This document shows, piece by piece, positions 11,196 through 21,504 of a stretch of DNA of 64,000 nt. The stretch's first letter is position 1, and the number at the start of each line of letters is the position of its first letter. The position numbers and the translations under genes were made by a program. Under the pieces are notes generated by a model, which worked only from the letters and a program-made list of their open reading frames with translations, was not told the DNA's origin and ran no database searches. Where the stretch lies: NCBI GenBank assembly GCA_963971575.1, contig OZ020616.1:59192907-59256906 (forward strand), read 5' to 3'. This stretch comes from Liopterus haemorrhoidalis. Taxonomy: Eukaryota; Arthropoda; Insecta; Coleoptera; Dytiscidae.

Positions 11196-12049
11196 ATCCT
11201 GAATGTACACAGTTTAAAAATATGGTCATGGAACTTGTAACAGGAGGTGTAGGCTTACCTCAGGTTGTCGCGCCAATGATGATGATGCTTTAGGATAAAA
11301 TGTTTTTGCAATTAAACATTTTACTTCTTAATTTATATCAACATTTCTGGAATCAAATTATTTGTAGTACGAGTATGTTTTGTATGTAGATATGGGTGTC
11401 TCGCAATGATCTCGTCGCCCTGTTGTTTAGTTGTAACATTGTTCGTGGCCCCCTATTCTCATCAGAACATGAATCCTTCATGTCAACACTCCAAAGTACA
11501 CGTGATAACACTATCATAACAATTACTTACGAAGGCTCAATCCGAAGGGAAGAACTTTGTAAATATTATATAAAGTCATGTGTGACAAAGGATAAAATTA
11601 TAATGAAATTAGGAAGATTAACATCTAAATAAGGATAATAAAGGGGCCCGTTTAAAGGCTTCCTTACGCCAACTAATTAGTACACGCTACGATATATTTT
11701 GTATCCTGGAAGTTAAATTTTGATCGTATGTTTGGTTTTTCTTGTAGGTGTCGATCTATTTTGTCTGGCTGGTAAATTGCCACTTTTACGATGTCGGACC
11801 CTTTACTCGAAGGGTCGAGAAACTAATACAAGGCACAAGGACCCCAGCAGTAGCTGTACTTATTTAACTTCACCTATACATGAGGATTTAGACTGATTTA
11901 CTCCGAGGTTAAGCACAATTTATAACTTCCAAAAGATACAATTTTCTAACAAAGTTTTCCAACCTTTGAAAATGATTTCAAATAACTGCTTCTATAAAAA
12001 ATCAAGTAAATTCAATACATATTCGGTTCTACCAGAGGTTTCAACTTGC
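11196..12049. other. No confident gene
   Basis: Contains a 78-codon frame at 11,396-11,632 (GTG start) with no recognisable domain, and mixed AT-rich sequence. I see no splice structure or family resemblance to support it. Confidence 0.35.
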
Positions 12050-12342
12050 GTTCCGCGTTTAATACGTTTTGAGATGACAATTTTTTTAAAAGCAAATTTA
12101 CATCATTTGTGAAAATTGCGAATTTAAAAAAATCACAACTTAAAAACGGTTAGAGAAAACGACTTGGGGTTAAAATTTTTGGATACCTGGATACCTAATA
12201 GTTTATTTAGTCTAGACATAATTTAGGGCTTTAATCGTTCAACGCGTTTTGAGATTACGGCATTTTTTTAATGGCATAATTTACATTAAATTAACTAACA
12301 ATTATTTTACGATTATATTGTGTTCTACTTGAAACTGAAATA

Positions 12343-13262
12343 CAAGGTGTAAAAAGAAATTTTATATTTATTTAGCTTACTGCGTGAACGCAACGTATCC
12401 GAGGGGCGCGGGGGTTATGTCAATCGGTAGCCTGGCTCTTGGGAATTTACTCGCTATGGAGCGTTTCTCGGGAGCAGACCGCGCGTTATGCGTGCGAGAG
12501 TTTTACAAAAACGGTGATTCGGCGACTGTAGCGCGTAGAAAATTCTGCAGTATTCGAGGTTTTCGCCACTTAAATGATGCGCCAAGCATTCCTCTCATTC
12601 GACATTGGGTTAAAAAGTTTGAAGAGACTGGTACAACGCTGGATAAATCAAAATCCGGGCGACCTAGGTCATCAAGAACGGTAGAAAACGTGGAGAATGT
12701 TAATCAGTCTGTTCGTGACGACCCGAACCTATCAATTCGGAAGCGCGCAAGTGCTTTAAATGTGCATAGATCATCATTACATCGCATTATGCACAAAGAC
12801 CTAAAGCTGCACCCGTACAAAATTCAATTGGTGCAAGAATTAAAGCCCCAAGATGCCAGTCAGAGGCAAATTTCTCAAGCAAATTGATCTCCCGGAGAGG
12901 TGACATAAATTGGCCTCCACGCAGTCCAGATTTAACCCCTATGGACTTTTTCCTATGGGGTTATCTTAAATCTAAAGTTTACGCCAATAAACCGACTTCA
13001 CTGGCGCATTTGAAAGAAAATATCCGTCACGAAATGGCAGCCATCCCTGAGTCCACCTGCCGAGACGTCATAAGTAATTTTACTGTTCGATTAAATGAGT
13101 GCCGAGAACGCGAGGGTCTACATTTAGACGATATTATTTTTAAGAAATAAATCCCCAAAAAGTGTATTTTAATAATTAATAAACATTTTTTCTATATACG
13201 GCTTACTTTTTTTTAATCGATCCACTAAATATAAAGATAAAGATTTCTTTTGAGACACCTTG
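12343..13262 (+). mobile_element. Internally deleted Tc1/mariner-type transposon with TA duplication
   Basis: Ends CAAGGTGTAAAAAGAAAT and ATTTCTTTTGAGACACCTTG are inverted repeats with a small gap, flanked by TA at 12,341-12,342 and 13,263-13,264. The length is 920 bp. The coding region keeps its two ends but lacks the middle. Confidence 0.88.
12456..13150 (+). pseudogene. Tc1/mariner-superfamily transposase with deleted catalytic middle
   Basis: The ATG at 12,456 is preferred because the family usually starts MERFSxxxR and because upstream GTG/ATG codons add unrelated residues. The N-terminal part (about 144 codons) has the helix-turn-helix region with VREFYKNGDSATVARRKF and IRHWVKKFEETGTTL, then RDDPNLSIRKRASALNVHRS, up to LVQELKPQDASQ. 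A stop follows at 12,885-12,887. Coding homology resumes in another frame at 12,884 with NWPPRSPDLTPMDFFLWGYL, which includes the third catalytic Asp, and ends at 13,150. The first two catalytic residues are deleted. A shorter relative with a different deletion sits at 63,775-64,000. Confidence 0.87.
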
Positions 13263-13337
13263 TATTTTACTTATTTTTTACGTTACGGTAAAAATATACA
13301 TTACAAAAACCGTACGAAGCACGGGTACTCCAGCTAG

Positions 13338-13795
13338 TGGTAAATTAAATTGGGAATAAAACTGCTAAAGTTGTAAAGTTTAGCATTAGTAATAGTTGAT
13401 TTGATCAATATTAAAATTGTTTTGTAATCGATGGTGCAAGTTTGCCGAGTTTTGTTATGAATTAAAGTTGTTAAAGAGCCTATGGCGCATGTTGCGCTAC
13501 ATCCAGGCAACAGGACGATGGATTTGATCCTCATCCTTACGCAGAACATGGTAATCCTTTCAAACCCGCATATTAAAACTTCTATAATACATTACTTAAT
13601 GCATATTTTCACAAAACTTTCATTTATAAAAAACTTTATTAACTGAGAAATAGTTTAAAATTTTATTAACTTCTGAAACGCCTCATAAATTAGTTTTTTA
13701 ATAATAGTAAAATAATAAAATAATTTAGTTCTGAGAGAGGAGTATTAAAAAATTTAAATCCAATAGTGTTGGTAGTGTTGAACTATTGTCCAGGA
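13338..13795. other. No recognisable gene
   Basis: AT-rich sequence. A GATTTGATCC-like patch near 13,510 resembles a reversed tRNA B box, but no matching A box in tRNA order was found. Confidence 0.35.
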
Positions 13796-14403
13796 TTAAC
13801 TTAAATAGACGACACTCAAAGTCCGATCCTCATAGCAGTGCTGGAAGTCGGATACTGGAATAGCTTTCAGCTGGTCTATTATGGACGTTTGAATGTTTTC
13901 GAGTGTCCCAAAATGACCTCCCTTGAGGTGATTTTTCAAGCTTGGGAAGAGAAAAAAGTCACAAGGACTCAAGTCAGGCGAATAAGGAGGCCGAGGAGCC
14001 ACAGGAATGTTTTTACTGGCCAAAAACGCGTTTATTGAAATTGCTGTGGGATAAGGCAGATTTATCTCATACCCAATTCATTGGTCAAAATCGGATGAAC
14101 AGTAGTGTGACTCAAATTCAACTCTTCCCCGATTATTCTGACTGTCAACCGACGATCTGAACGCACTGATTCTGTCGACATTTTCATCGGTTCTTGAAGA
14201 TGAAAGCCTTCCACTGCGTGATTCATCTTCAATCAACTCTCTTCTTTCTGGAAATGCCTTAAACCACCAAAAAACCTGGGTCCTTGACAAAACACTGTCT
14301 CCGTAGGACTGCTGAAGTTTTGTAAAAGTTTCCGTTGCACTGTGCCCAAGTTTGAAGCAAAACCTGATAGCACACCGTTGCTCGAAATAAATGTCACTCA
14401 TTT
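13796..14403 (-). pseudogene. Mariner-type transposase, N- and C-terminal pieces joined by deletion
   Basis: From 14,401 downward: YFEQRCAIRFCFKLGHSATE, then RTQVFWWFKAF and DESRSGRLSSSRTDENVD, the paired helix-turn-helix and linker of mariner transposases. A frameshift near 14,160 moves the reading to DRRLTVRIIGEELNLSHTTV. The catalytic middle is missing. Homology resumes with ISINAFLASKNIPVAPR, then PPYSPDLSPCDFFLFP, which carries the third catalytic Asp, and ends near 13,796. The 5' flank and terminal repeat expected beyond 14,401 are replaced at once by an opposite-strand mariner fragment. Confidence 0.85.
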
Positions 14404-14424
14404 TAGAACGCGCTAGAAAAAACT

Positions 14425-14858
14425 ATTTCACGAAGAAAATCAACAATCTGGTGCGTGCAAATCGCCAAATGACTGTCATAGAAATTGCAGAAGAGTTAGC
14501 ATCTCAACTGTATCATACCATGAAATTTTGACTGAAATATTGAACATGCATTGAGAGCAGCAAAATTTGTTCCTCGTTTGATGACCGAAAAACAGAAAGA
14601 AAATCAGATGTCTGTCCTGCTTCAGTCTCATTACTCACCAGACCTGGCACCTTGCATTGTTTTCTTATTTCCGAAATTAAAATCAGTGCTGAAAGGACGC
14701 CGTTTTCAAACTATTGATGTCATCAAAGCAAATTCGTCACAGACCTTAAAGGTCATTTCAAATGAAGCTATCCAGGACTGGTTCGCGAAATGGAAACACC
14801 ACTGGGAAAAGTGTGTGAATAGGGGAGGGGAGTACTTTGAAGGAAACAAGGACCAATA
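14425..14858 (+). pseudogene. Second mariner-type transposase fragment, opposite strand
   Basis: Coding remnants start with NLVRANRQMTVIEIAEEL, the end of the N-terminal domain, continue with frameshifts to AAKFVPRLMTEKQKENQM, and jump by deletion to LLQSHYSPDLAPCIVFLFP. The last block has Ile in place of the third catalytic Asp (normally SPDLAPCDFFLFP). The C-terminal WxxRGGEYFEGNK-like ending is present as CVNRGGEYFEGNKDQ, stopping at 14,857-14,859. AT-rich sequence with TAATAAAG follows. The first ~90 residues and the first two catalytic residues are missing. Confidence 0.82.
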
Positions 14859-14874
14859 ATCTGTAAAATTAATA

Positions 14875-15574
14875 ATAAAGTTTAAAATAATAAAGTTCGG
14901 TTATTTTCTGAACAGACATCGTAGGTATGCCCAGCCAATAGATACTGGGTTGTGTATTTCGTTAAAGGGTAAATTATTGATAGGTTTAGAAAAATAGCCG
15001 TTGCTGAGCAGTCTTCATTCGTCAGATGGTCAGATATAGAGTAGATCGATTTGAATCTCTCAATGTATTTCAAATAAATGTATCGTTTAAATGTATTTAT
15101 ACTAGCGTCGAGTGCAATCCATTTCTCTATTAATTATTTATCTCTCTAGTTCATTGGTGCAGGAGAGCTTTTAATAAATTATAACTCTAGATATAGAATG
15201 CTGTTTTTAGATTGAGTTCGTGTCATTGGAACCGCTCGATACAATTATCTCTCTTGTTATTTCAAACATCTGTTTTCATACACACACCACTATCATGCTC
15301 TGTTAAATATCAAGAGTTTCAAAAATATAAATAAATAAATAAAGAATTTTTACCTGTTTTCAAAGAGATTTATAGTATACATATTTTGAAAAACATCAAC
15401 TTCATAAAGAGTCCGAAAAATATCGGGTACTCGTTTATATACGTCTATCAAGTTTCAGCTTTTTCTGTCCTAAATTTTTGCTAACTAAACCTATCCTTAT
15501 TATCTAGTTTATAGGTGCACATTACTTTATTTTACTCAGCTTGATTTACTCGGCTTGACAACAATAGATCTAAA
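14875..15574. other. No recognisable gene
   Basis: AT-rich. The first ~50 bases (AAGTTCGGTTATTTTCTG) look like the terminal region of the preceding mariner fragment, but its partner terminus is lost. Confidence 0.35.
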
Positions 15575-15937
15575 ACTCTTCCGTTACAATTTGGTGTTCC
15601 ACAAAGTTCTATACTTGGTCCGTTACTCTTTTTAATATATGTTAATGACCTACCCCTTTTTATGACTTCAAAAACAGTTCTCTACGCATACGACACAACA
15701 TTATTAACTAGAAATTCCAATCTAAGTGCTCTCCTTTCCGAGAATAGATCCTTGACAACTGAAGCAAATTCTTGGTTTAACACCAATAAATTATTCTTAA
15801 ACACGGACAAATCCCAGACCCTGCTGGTTACTACTAGGAAACATAATTTTGAAAACCCTCATTATGTCAAGTTTCTTGGAATCCACGTAGATCCTCATTT
15901 ACGTTGGGACCAACACACGGAATTTTCTGGACTATAA
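15575..15937 (+). pseudogene. Non-LTR reverse transcriptase fragment with mutated catalytic box
   Basis: The frame reads LPLQFGVPQSSILGPLLFLI, then YVNDLPLF, the catalytic box as YAYDTTLL, then LFLNTDKSQTLLV and YVKFLGIHVDPHLRW. This is the palm region of a Jockey-like LINE. The usual YADD or FADD is YAYD, so one metal-binding Asp is replaced by Tyr, and GVPQGS is GVPQSS. Both ends are lost. No tail or target duplication was found. Confidence 0.85.
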
Positions 15938-16601
15938 CGTACTGGTAAAATCAACCAAAACTGAACTAATTTCACTTCTAAAGTCTGCTTGTCTGCGAAT
16001 CACTTTTATAATTTTTTTTATCTCATAATTTTTTTTTTTTGAGTGAATTTAAATATGCGATGGATACATCAATTTGTGAAATAAGATATGTCAGTGGTTC
16101 CCAAACAAGGGGACTTGGTGGCTTTAGTGTCGCGTTATCTGATTACGAACAGACATTCATTTCGCGAGCCAATTTCCGAATGTCAATCATAACGAAAATG
16201 TCGATGTAAAAAAAAATGGTTAAAATATAAGTTTCCCTTTTAAATTGATGTGAAGCGAACGAGAGAAATTGGCAGAAATGAGGGACAGAACTGATAAATT
16301 ACAGGAGACATGGGGTGGCTGAATTATTGAAAATGTGTGAATCTAATGGTTATTAATGATTTCACCACAGTTTCACCAGAATATCTAAAATTATATCGTT
16401 GGTTTTTTAGAAAATATTGAATTACTTACGAGACTCGATTTACGTAATTCTATATCCGAACACCCACTTCCAAGGCACATCAAGGATTATAACATCCTTA
16501 CTGAGTTCTTAAATTTTTTTAAAATAAAATCACCAATTCAATAAAATGTCTGAATTCTTGATCAGAATCTACTTAAACGAAAAGGCAATTTAAAAGTTAC
16601 A
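15938..16601. other. Decayed downstream sequence, no gene
   Basis: The first ~70 bases still resemble the thumb region of the preceding LINE in another frame (ELISLLKSACLRI). The rest is unassigned AT-rich DNA. Confidence 0.35.
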
Positions 16602-16680
16602 TTTTTAGGGTTTTGTAGGTATGACCACCAAAAAAACCCTTATAAAGTAACAGTGTCTGTCTGTCTGTACGGTAGAAATT
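16602..16680 (+). repeat. Repeat family B, 5' end fragment (copy 2)
   Basis: Starts ATTTTTAGGGTTTTGTAGG and keeps ATGACCACCAAAAAAACCC, a short TGTC array and ACGGTAGAAATTG, then ends abruptly. No tRNA-like module or 3' hairpin. Confidence 0.8.
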
Positions 16681-16748
16681 GACAGTAAATGAATTACAGT
16701 AAATGTGTTTGCTTAATTTTGTTTCTTTCATTAAGGTAAGTTAATATC

Positions 16749-17220
16749 TTTGAAGGCAAAATATGGCGAAATGAGCCAGCTGTGGCAAATCTTCTCAGAC
16801 TCAGGGAAAAAATTAGATTTTGCGGTGACCAGCATAACTCGTCACTGGATCATCTGAAATCAAAAATCCAAAAAGATTTTGTTAGTTTATGATTTTGCCG
16901 AGGTAACGACGTTGAGATATTTTTTTTCATGGTTTTTTTTTTATTTAACAATCACAAATATACTCATTTTTAGGTTTTTTTTAGGGGGAGTTAATTTTTT
17001 TTGTCTTCTAAGTAACGCTAAAAACTGAAAAATCATTTTAAAAATAAAAACTCAACGTCATTACCTCGGCAAACTCATAAACTAACAAAATCTTTTTGGA
17101 TTTTTGATTTCAGATGATCCAGTGACGAGTTATGCTGGTCACCGCAAAATCTAATTTTTTTTCCCGGAGTCTGAGAAGATTTGCCACAGCTGGCTCATTT
17201 CGCCATATTTTGCCTTCAAA
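16749..17220. repeat. Long inverted repeat, ~168-170 bp arms
   Basis: Arms at 16,749-16,916 and 17,051-17,220 are near-perfect reverse complements. For example TTTGAAGGCAAAATATGG faces CCATATTTTGCCTTCAAA, and GAGTTATGCTGGTCACCGC faces GCGGTGACCAGCATAACTC. The spacer is ~134 bp, AT-rich. A transcript would fold into a long double-stranded hairpin. No coding sequence and no obvious target duplication are seen. Confidence 0.9.
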
Positions 17221-18487
17221 TTTTTTTTGTATCTTCTTCAAAACATACTTTATATATGTACTTAGTTTGAAAATTAATAAATTTAACCATAGATTTGAAA
17301 AAAAATCACAAAAATATGCTTAAAATGTGGTTATCAGACCCTACCCCCACCCCCTTAAGGTAAGGGTTATTATAAGATTTTTATTCGATCTGCTTGTGAT
17401 TCATACTTGAAGCTGTTGTAGTAGAATAGAAGAATAAAAGTCACTATTAAATAAGTCATGAATGTGTTTTTTGTTTTGTTTTTTTTTTTTTCATTTCTCA
17501 TACTGTATAAAACATTTGTAACTTGGTTTTATAAACTTGTATATAAAGGCAATTGCTATGTCGATTTTCCAGGGGTTTTCCACTATTTCCCGAGGCTATT
17601 TAGTTTTTTATTTTACCTAACCTGTGATACTATATACGGTTATGAATTAATGCAAAAGGTAGTTGCTTCATAGCGAGCAGTGTTTTTCATTTTAGAACGT
17701 TGGTAATCCAAGCAGAACTAGATAATATGTTCACATTTACAAAAAAAAACACACAGAGACGCGGGGACCTGTGTTTGCCAACCGCAAATAAAGGGACGCA
17801 GTAACTAAAGCACGAATTTACTGTTTTTTATTTTTGACAAATGCTTGTGACACTACTGAGTATTAATTTTAAAAATTACCATTCCATATTAAGAGAACAA
17901 GTCCCCCAAAATAGTTGGTTTTGTGGCAAGCACACAACAATTATTTTAAAGACACTAATCAAGTCATAAGATCTATTTTTGTATATTAATTTAATTTTTT
18001 ATTTAAAAAAAATCAGTTGCATCTCTTACATTGTTATGAATATGGGTTTATAAGATACAGTGCCAACCGTTGGGAATGAGGCAAAGACCTTGGAAACTTC
18101 TAGAGACCACTAGTGACTGCGAGAAATATCTGGAAAGAATCAAGCGACAATATAAGATGCACTACCTGGGTCCAAATTAGTAAGTCAGTTCCATGTGCTC
18201 CACTTAAGAGTACAATAAAGGTAAAACCACGTACAGTGGCGTACGTAAGGGGATATTAGGGGGATAAATCTCCCCGAAAATTCGAATAGAATTAAAATCA
18301 TAATCACCACATTTCAAGATTGCTCGCCTTTTCAAAACGTACAAATTCTGATGATGTAAAAAATCCCCCCTCCACGTGAATATTTTTCTGTGTATACCAC
18401 TGAACTCGTAGAAAGCTTATTTTTGCGGCTATAGGCACTGACTAGTCAACGCTGATTGAGGAGAATAAACATATCTTACTTTCAAAT
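17221..18487. other. No recognisable gene
   Basis: AT-rich sequence with T-runs. A 71-codon frame at 17,458-17,673 is dominated by Phe/Leu codons from T-runs and is not supported. Confidence 0.35.
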
Positions 18488-19155
18488 AAAGGGGTAAGAC
18501 AAGGAGACAATTTCACCACTACTATTTATCTGCGTATTGCAAATGATCTTTCAAGAACTCCACAGAACAAAAAAGGTATATTTGTAAACAGGAAAAGGTA
18601 TATAGACGTTTCGCAGATGATATCACACTCCTCGCGTTTTAATAATAAAAAAAAAAACAGAACATTTATAAGTCAATTTGCAATATGTGAAAGAAGTAAT
18701 ACATCTTGGATAATGAATATCCATGGAAAAAAATCCAAAGATATAGCTCTGGCTTGAAAAAAAAAATATTGGGCACTAAAAGATGTTTGAAAGAAAAAAT
18801 ACCAATTATAATAAAAAGAAGAATTTTTGACAGCTGAATTACTCCATGTCTTACATATGGTTGTCAAACATAGTCCTTGGCATGAAACCAAAAAAAAGAA
18901 AATCAAAATCTGTCAACGAGCAAAGAAAAGAAGTTTGTTTGGAATCCTAAAAATCGAATATCCGACACCCACAAAAAGATTAAACACCATGGAACATTTG
19001 AAGTGAAATTCGCTGGACTGTATGGACCACCAGAATAAGAAAAAGACAAATGGAACGCCCGAAAAACGGTGGAATAATGAGAAAAATCATTGCAGGTCAA
19101 TTGTGGACAAGAACTGAACAGAAAAGAAAGAAATGACACGAGATGGGAGAGACCT
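18488..19155 (+). pseudogene. RTE-like LINE remnant (reverse transcriptase palm to C-terminus)
   Basis: No long open frame survives, but piecing frames shows an ordered set of motifs: KGVRQGDNF (18,490), YRRFADDITLLA (catalytic ADD, near 18,605-18,640), LQYVKEVIHLG, PIIIKRRIF, LTYGCQTWSLA, ICQRAKKRSLFGI and a late WTRTEQKRK...HEMGE block. GVRQGD, RFADDI, YG.QTWSL and the basic QRAxxRxxxGI region are characteristic of the insect RTE/BovB-like and related 'craniofacial-like' LINE proteins. Many frameshifts and internal deletions make it an old copy. Confidence 0.7.
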
Positions 19156-20047
19156 TATTATTGTATCTTGTCTCTCAAATTAATAATTTTTGATTATTAT
19201 TTTCTCGTTATCTGAAAATGTCGTTCTACTAAAATTTCAACCAATTTTATGTTTCCACAAGTTGTGCGTTTTGGGATTAATAGAATCCATCTTAGAATTT
19301 ATGAAGGTGGAGGATTAAATAAAATAATTAAAGCCAAATCTCATCAGGTCCTGAAGGCAATATCTTCCACCAATATATATATCCTAGGTGTATCGGTAGG
19401 TAGTATAGAACTGTTATTGACACATTGTGCACTGGAGCCGGTCATGAATTACATGGGGAGTGTCGTAAAACAACCCTCGCTTCCGGCAAACACCCCGGAA
19501 CAAACGTTACTCCCGGAACACACCTAACACCTACCAGTGGATACAAAATGTCTAACAAAAACGGAATTGCAACAGAAGCTCATGGAGAACAAAGAACCAC
19601 AAATGATTATCTTTACTATAAAAATGTTATTGGAGCTTGCAAACTTAAGACTGGATATCGAGGCTACTAAAAGGACTCAAACAGATGTTTAAGGACAAAG
19701 AAGCATTAAATAATGCGTCATATAACAGTAAAAATGTTTGCTTTTTAAAAAGTAAACTCAGAAAAGTGTAAAAACTGAATTCAGAGATGAGTTCCCGCTT
19801 CTCATAGGCTCTAGTTAACATGCGTCGACCAGCGAGAATAAAACATATTACTTTCAAATGCACCCGAACACCTACAACGCTTGTCAGTACTTATAACGCA
19901 TACAACATGCATAATAAGTAAATAAAAATCTTTGAAATAATATTTACGAACTTGCAGTAACTGTTTTGATATTTTCTTGATTTTTTATTTATTTATTTTA
20001 ATTTAGTTTGTAGCAAACAACTTATATTTTATAGATATTTAGATACT
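19156..20047. other. No recognisable gene
   Basis: AT-rich DNA with overlapping short frames at 19,249-19,670 that lack any recognised domain. No repeat structure is found. Confidence 0.35.
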
Positions 20048-20551
20048 TAGAAAAAAATTCGAAAACTTTTTCAAAATTTTTTCGTTTTATCAAAAAATGT
20101 CTCAAATAAAAGTTGTTAGTTATTACTTTTATTAAATACATTTTTTCGAAATATTTTTCTGATGTTAAATATTCGCAAAAATCTTAAAATCGATATGAGT
20201 AAACTCCTATTTCTAGTCAACCGATTTTTACCAAAAGTTGATAAACTCGTGCCATTGATGCCAAAAGTTTAAATATGATGTTTCGTAAAAATCCTTTTAG
20301 CCGAATTTGCTATGCACGTGTACACAGACAGACAGACGGACGGACAGACGGACAGACGGACAGACGGACGGACGGACAGACGGACGGATGGACAGACGGA
20401 CGGACAGACAGACATACGGACAGACATCATGATAATAATAGTGAAAACGTTATGTAGGGACCTCAATTCGTGGAGATCCATCGAAATCTCGAAATGTCAA
20501 AATTGGTATGATCATAATACCGCTCTTATATATGTTGGCGGTCGGTAAAAA
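20048..20551 (+). repeat. Repeat family A, copy 4
   Basis: Includes the upstream block TTTTCGTTTTATCAAAAAAT and GTTGTTAGTTATTACTTTT as well as the tail. The internal array (GACA/GACG)n at about 20,326-20,427 is the longest with mixed units. Ends TATATGTTGGCGGTCGGTAAAAA in the usual way. Confidence 0.85.
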
Positions 20552-20591
20552 TAGTATATTATGGTCGTTTTAAATGACGTATTCTCACACT

Positions 20592-20684
20592 TGTTTCTTT
20601 GGAGCACTCCTCTCTGCGTTCGTCGTACCCCAAACAACTCGACAATACATCGTCTTATAAAACTCGTATTATCATATACTATTG
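20592..20684 (+). repeat. Repeat family D, copy 2
   Basis: Shares CTCTGCGTTCGTCGTACCC, CAAACAACTCGACAATACAT and ATCGTCTTATAAAACTCGTA with the copies at 1.8 and 29.4 kb. The GTGT of the target region is missing here. Confidence 0.75.
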
Positions 20685-21059
20685 TGTGTTGTATATATTA
20701 TATATGTGAAGTTTTAACAAGAATTTAATAAGTAAAGTGTACCTAACCTAACACATCTAAACCCAGTAATGCAATAATTTCTTCTACGAAACTTTACATA
20801 AAATGAGTTACAATGTAATTCTAACTGTTTAGAAAACACTCTAACTGTAATTTTTTGTTATATTCGTAGCATGATCCACTCTCGGAGTTATATTTTACAT
20901 TTCTCGTACATTTTAAACGAGCATTACGTTACGCGGTACATTACAAGATTGGCTCGCAAATCTGGACCCTATCCCTAAGTCATATGGGTTTTATATTTGT
21001 TTATAAATTGTTAAATTTGATTTCTGCTAGTTAATTTTAACTTTGCTTTAACAAGCTTT

Positions 21060-21298
21060 ATTTTTTGTTGGGTGTTTTTTTGAACAGTTAAGGTGGCACT
21101 GTGTTTTTGCTCCTTGAAGATGTTAGACGTTGGTGGTACCCCTGGGAGTCGGCGCGCCTCGTTGCGGGTGTCAACGTGAATGATGGCCCCAGGTCATTAC
21201 CACCAGGACCCAGCGGGACCATACACATATTTCCACGACGCAGTGCTCACACGAACACGTCAGCCTCTACCCCACAACAGCTTATGACTAATTGAAAT
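21060..21298 (+). CDS. Possible orphan exon in a GC-rich island
   Basis: A pyrimidine tract followed by GAACAG (ending 21,087) looks like a splice acceptor. Downstream, a GC-rich stretch carries an open frame through FLLLEDVRRWWYPWESARL, then GVNVNDGPRSLPPGPSG, to a TGA at 21,293-21,295. A second frame, MMAPGHYHQDPAGPYTYFHD, is open over the same bases, so the frame is uncertain. The base composition differs sharply from the surrounding AT-rich DNA. No family is recognised. It could be a true exon of a gene lying beyond the repeats, or a gene fragment carried by a transposon. Confidence 0.25.
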
Positions 21299-21357
21299 AT
21301 GCCCGTAAACAAAATACGGTATTATCATGGTTTAAAAAAAATACCGATAAATATAAA

Positions 21358-21503
21358 AAAAATTGATGTGAAGTGCGAATTTTCACATATTTCAGGGTTT
21401 CGCAGGTATTTAGTAAGTGAATAATGATTATTTGGGATGCCAAAACAAATTTAGTTTTTTTTTTTTTTGTTAATTTTAAATCGAATGCCTAATACCGTTA
21501 TGT
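21358..21503 (-). repeat. Repeat family B, 3' end fragment (copy 7)
   Basis: Reversed family B end: GATGTGAAGTGCGAATTTTC, then CAGGGTTTCGCAGGTATT and GGGATGCCAAAACAAATT, stopping at CTAATACCGTTATG. The palindrome has one change (GTGCGAA). It abuts family A copy 5. Confidence 0.8.
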
Positions 21504-21504
21504 T

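Larger units (their letters stand above)
12050..13337 (+). mobile_element. Helitron-like element (copy H2), carrying an inserted transposon
   Basis: The 3' end is textbook: hairpin CCGTACGAAGCACGG (13,310-13,324), a nine-base spacer, CTAG (13,334-13,337) and then T. The interior upstream of 12,343 matches H1 at 1.2-1.76 kb in inverse orientation. The transposon at 12,343-13,262 has split the element shortly before its end. The 5' boundary is approximate and no Rep/helicase is encoded. Confidence 0.6.

Noticed and set aside
13334..13560. tRNA-like B box near 13,510
   Set aside because: No A box lies at the required distance and order, so it is probably chance.
18673..19139. Two minus-strand frames (77 and 78 codons)
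   Set aside because: They are antisense to the RTE-like reverse transcriptase remnant, whose ordered motifs lie on the plus strand.
20326..20427. CRISPR-like array of short repeats
   Set aside because: The units are a continuous GACA/GACG microsatellite without spacers, in a eukaryotic genome.
20269..20548. Ser/Val/Cys- or Thr/Asp/Arg-repeat proteins over GACA arrays (also at 26,456, 61,144, 22,469, 255)
   Set aside because: Both strands are open because a 4-bp repeat has no stops. The flanks belong to repeat family A and no splice or domain evidence supports a protein.
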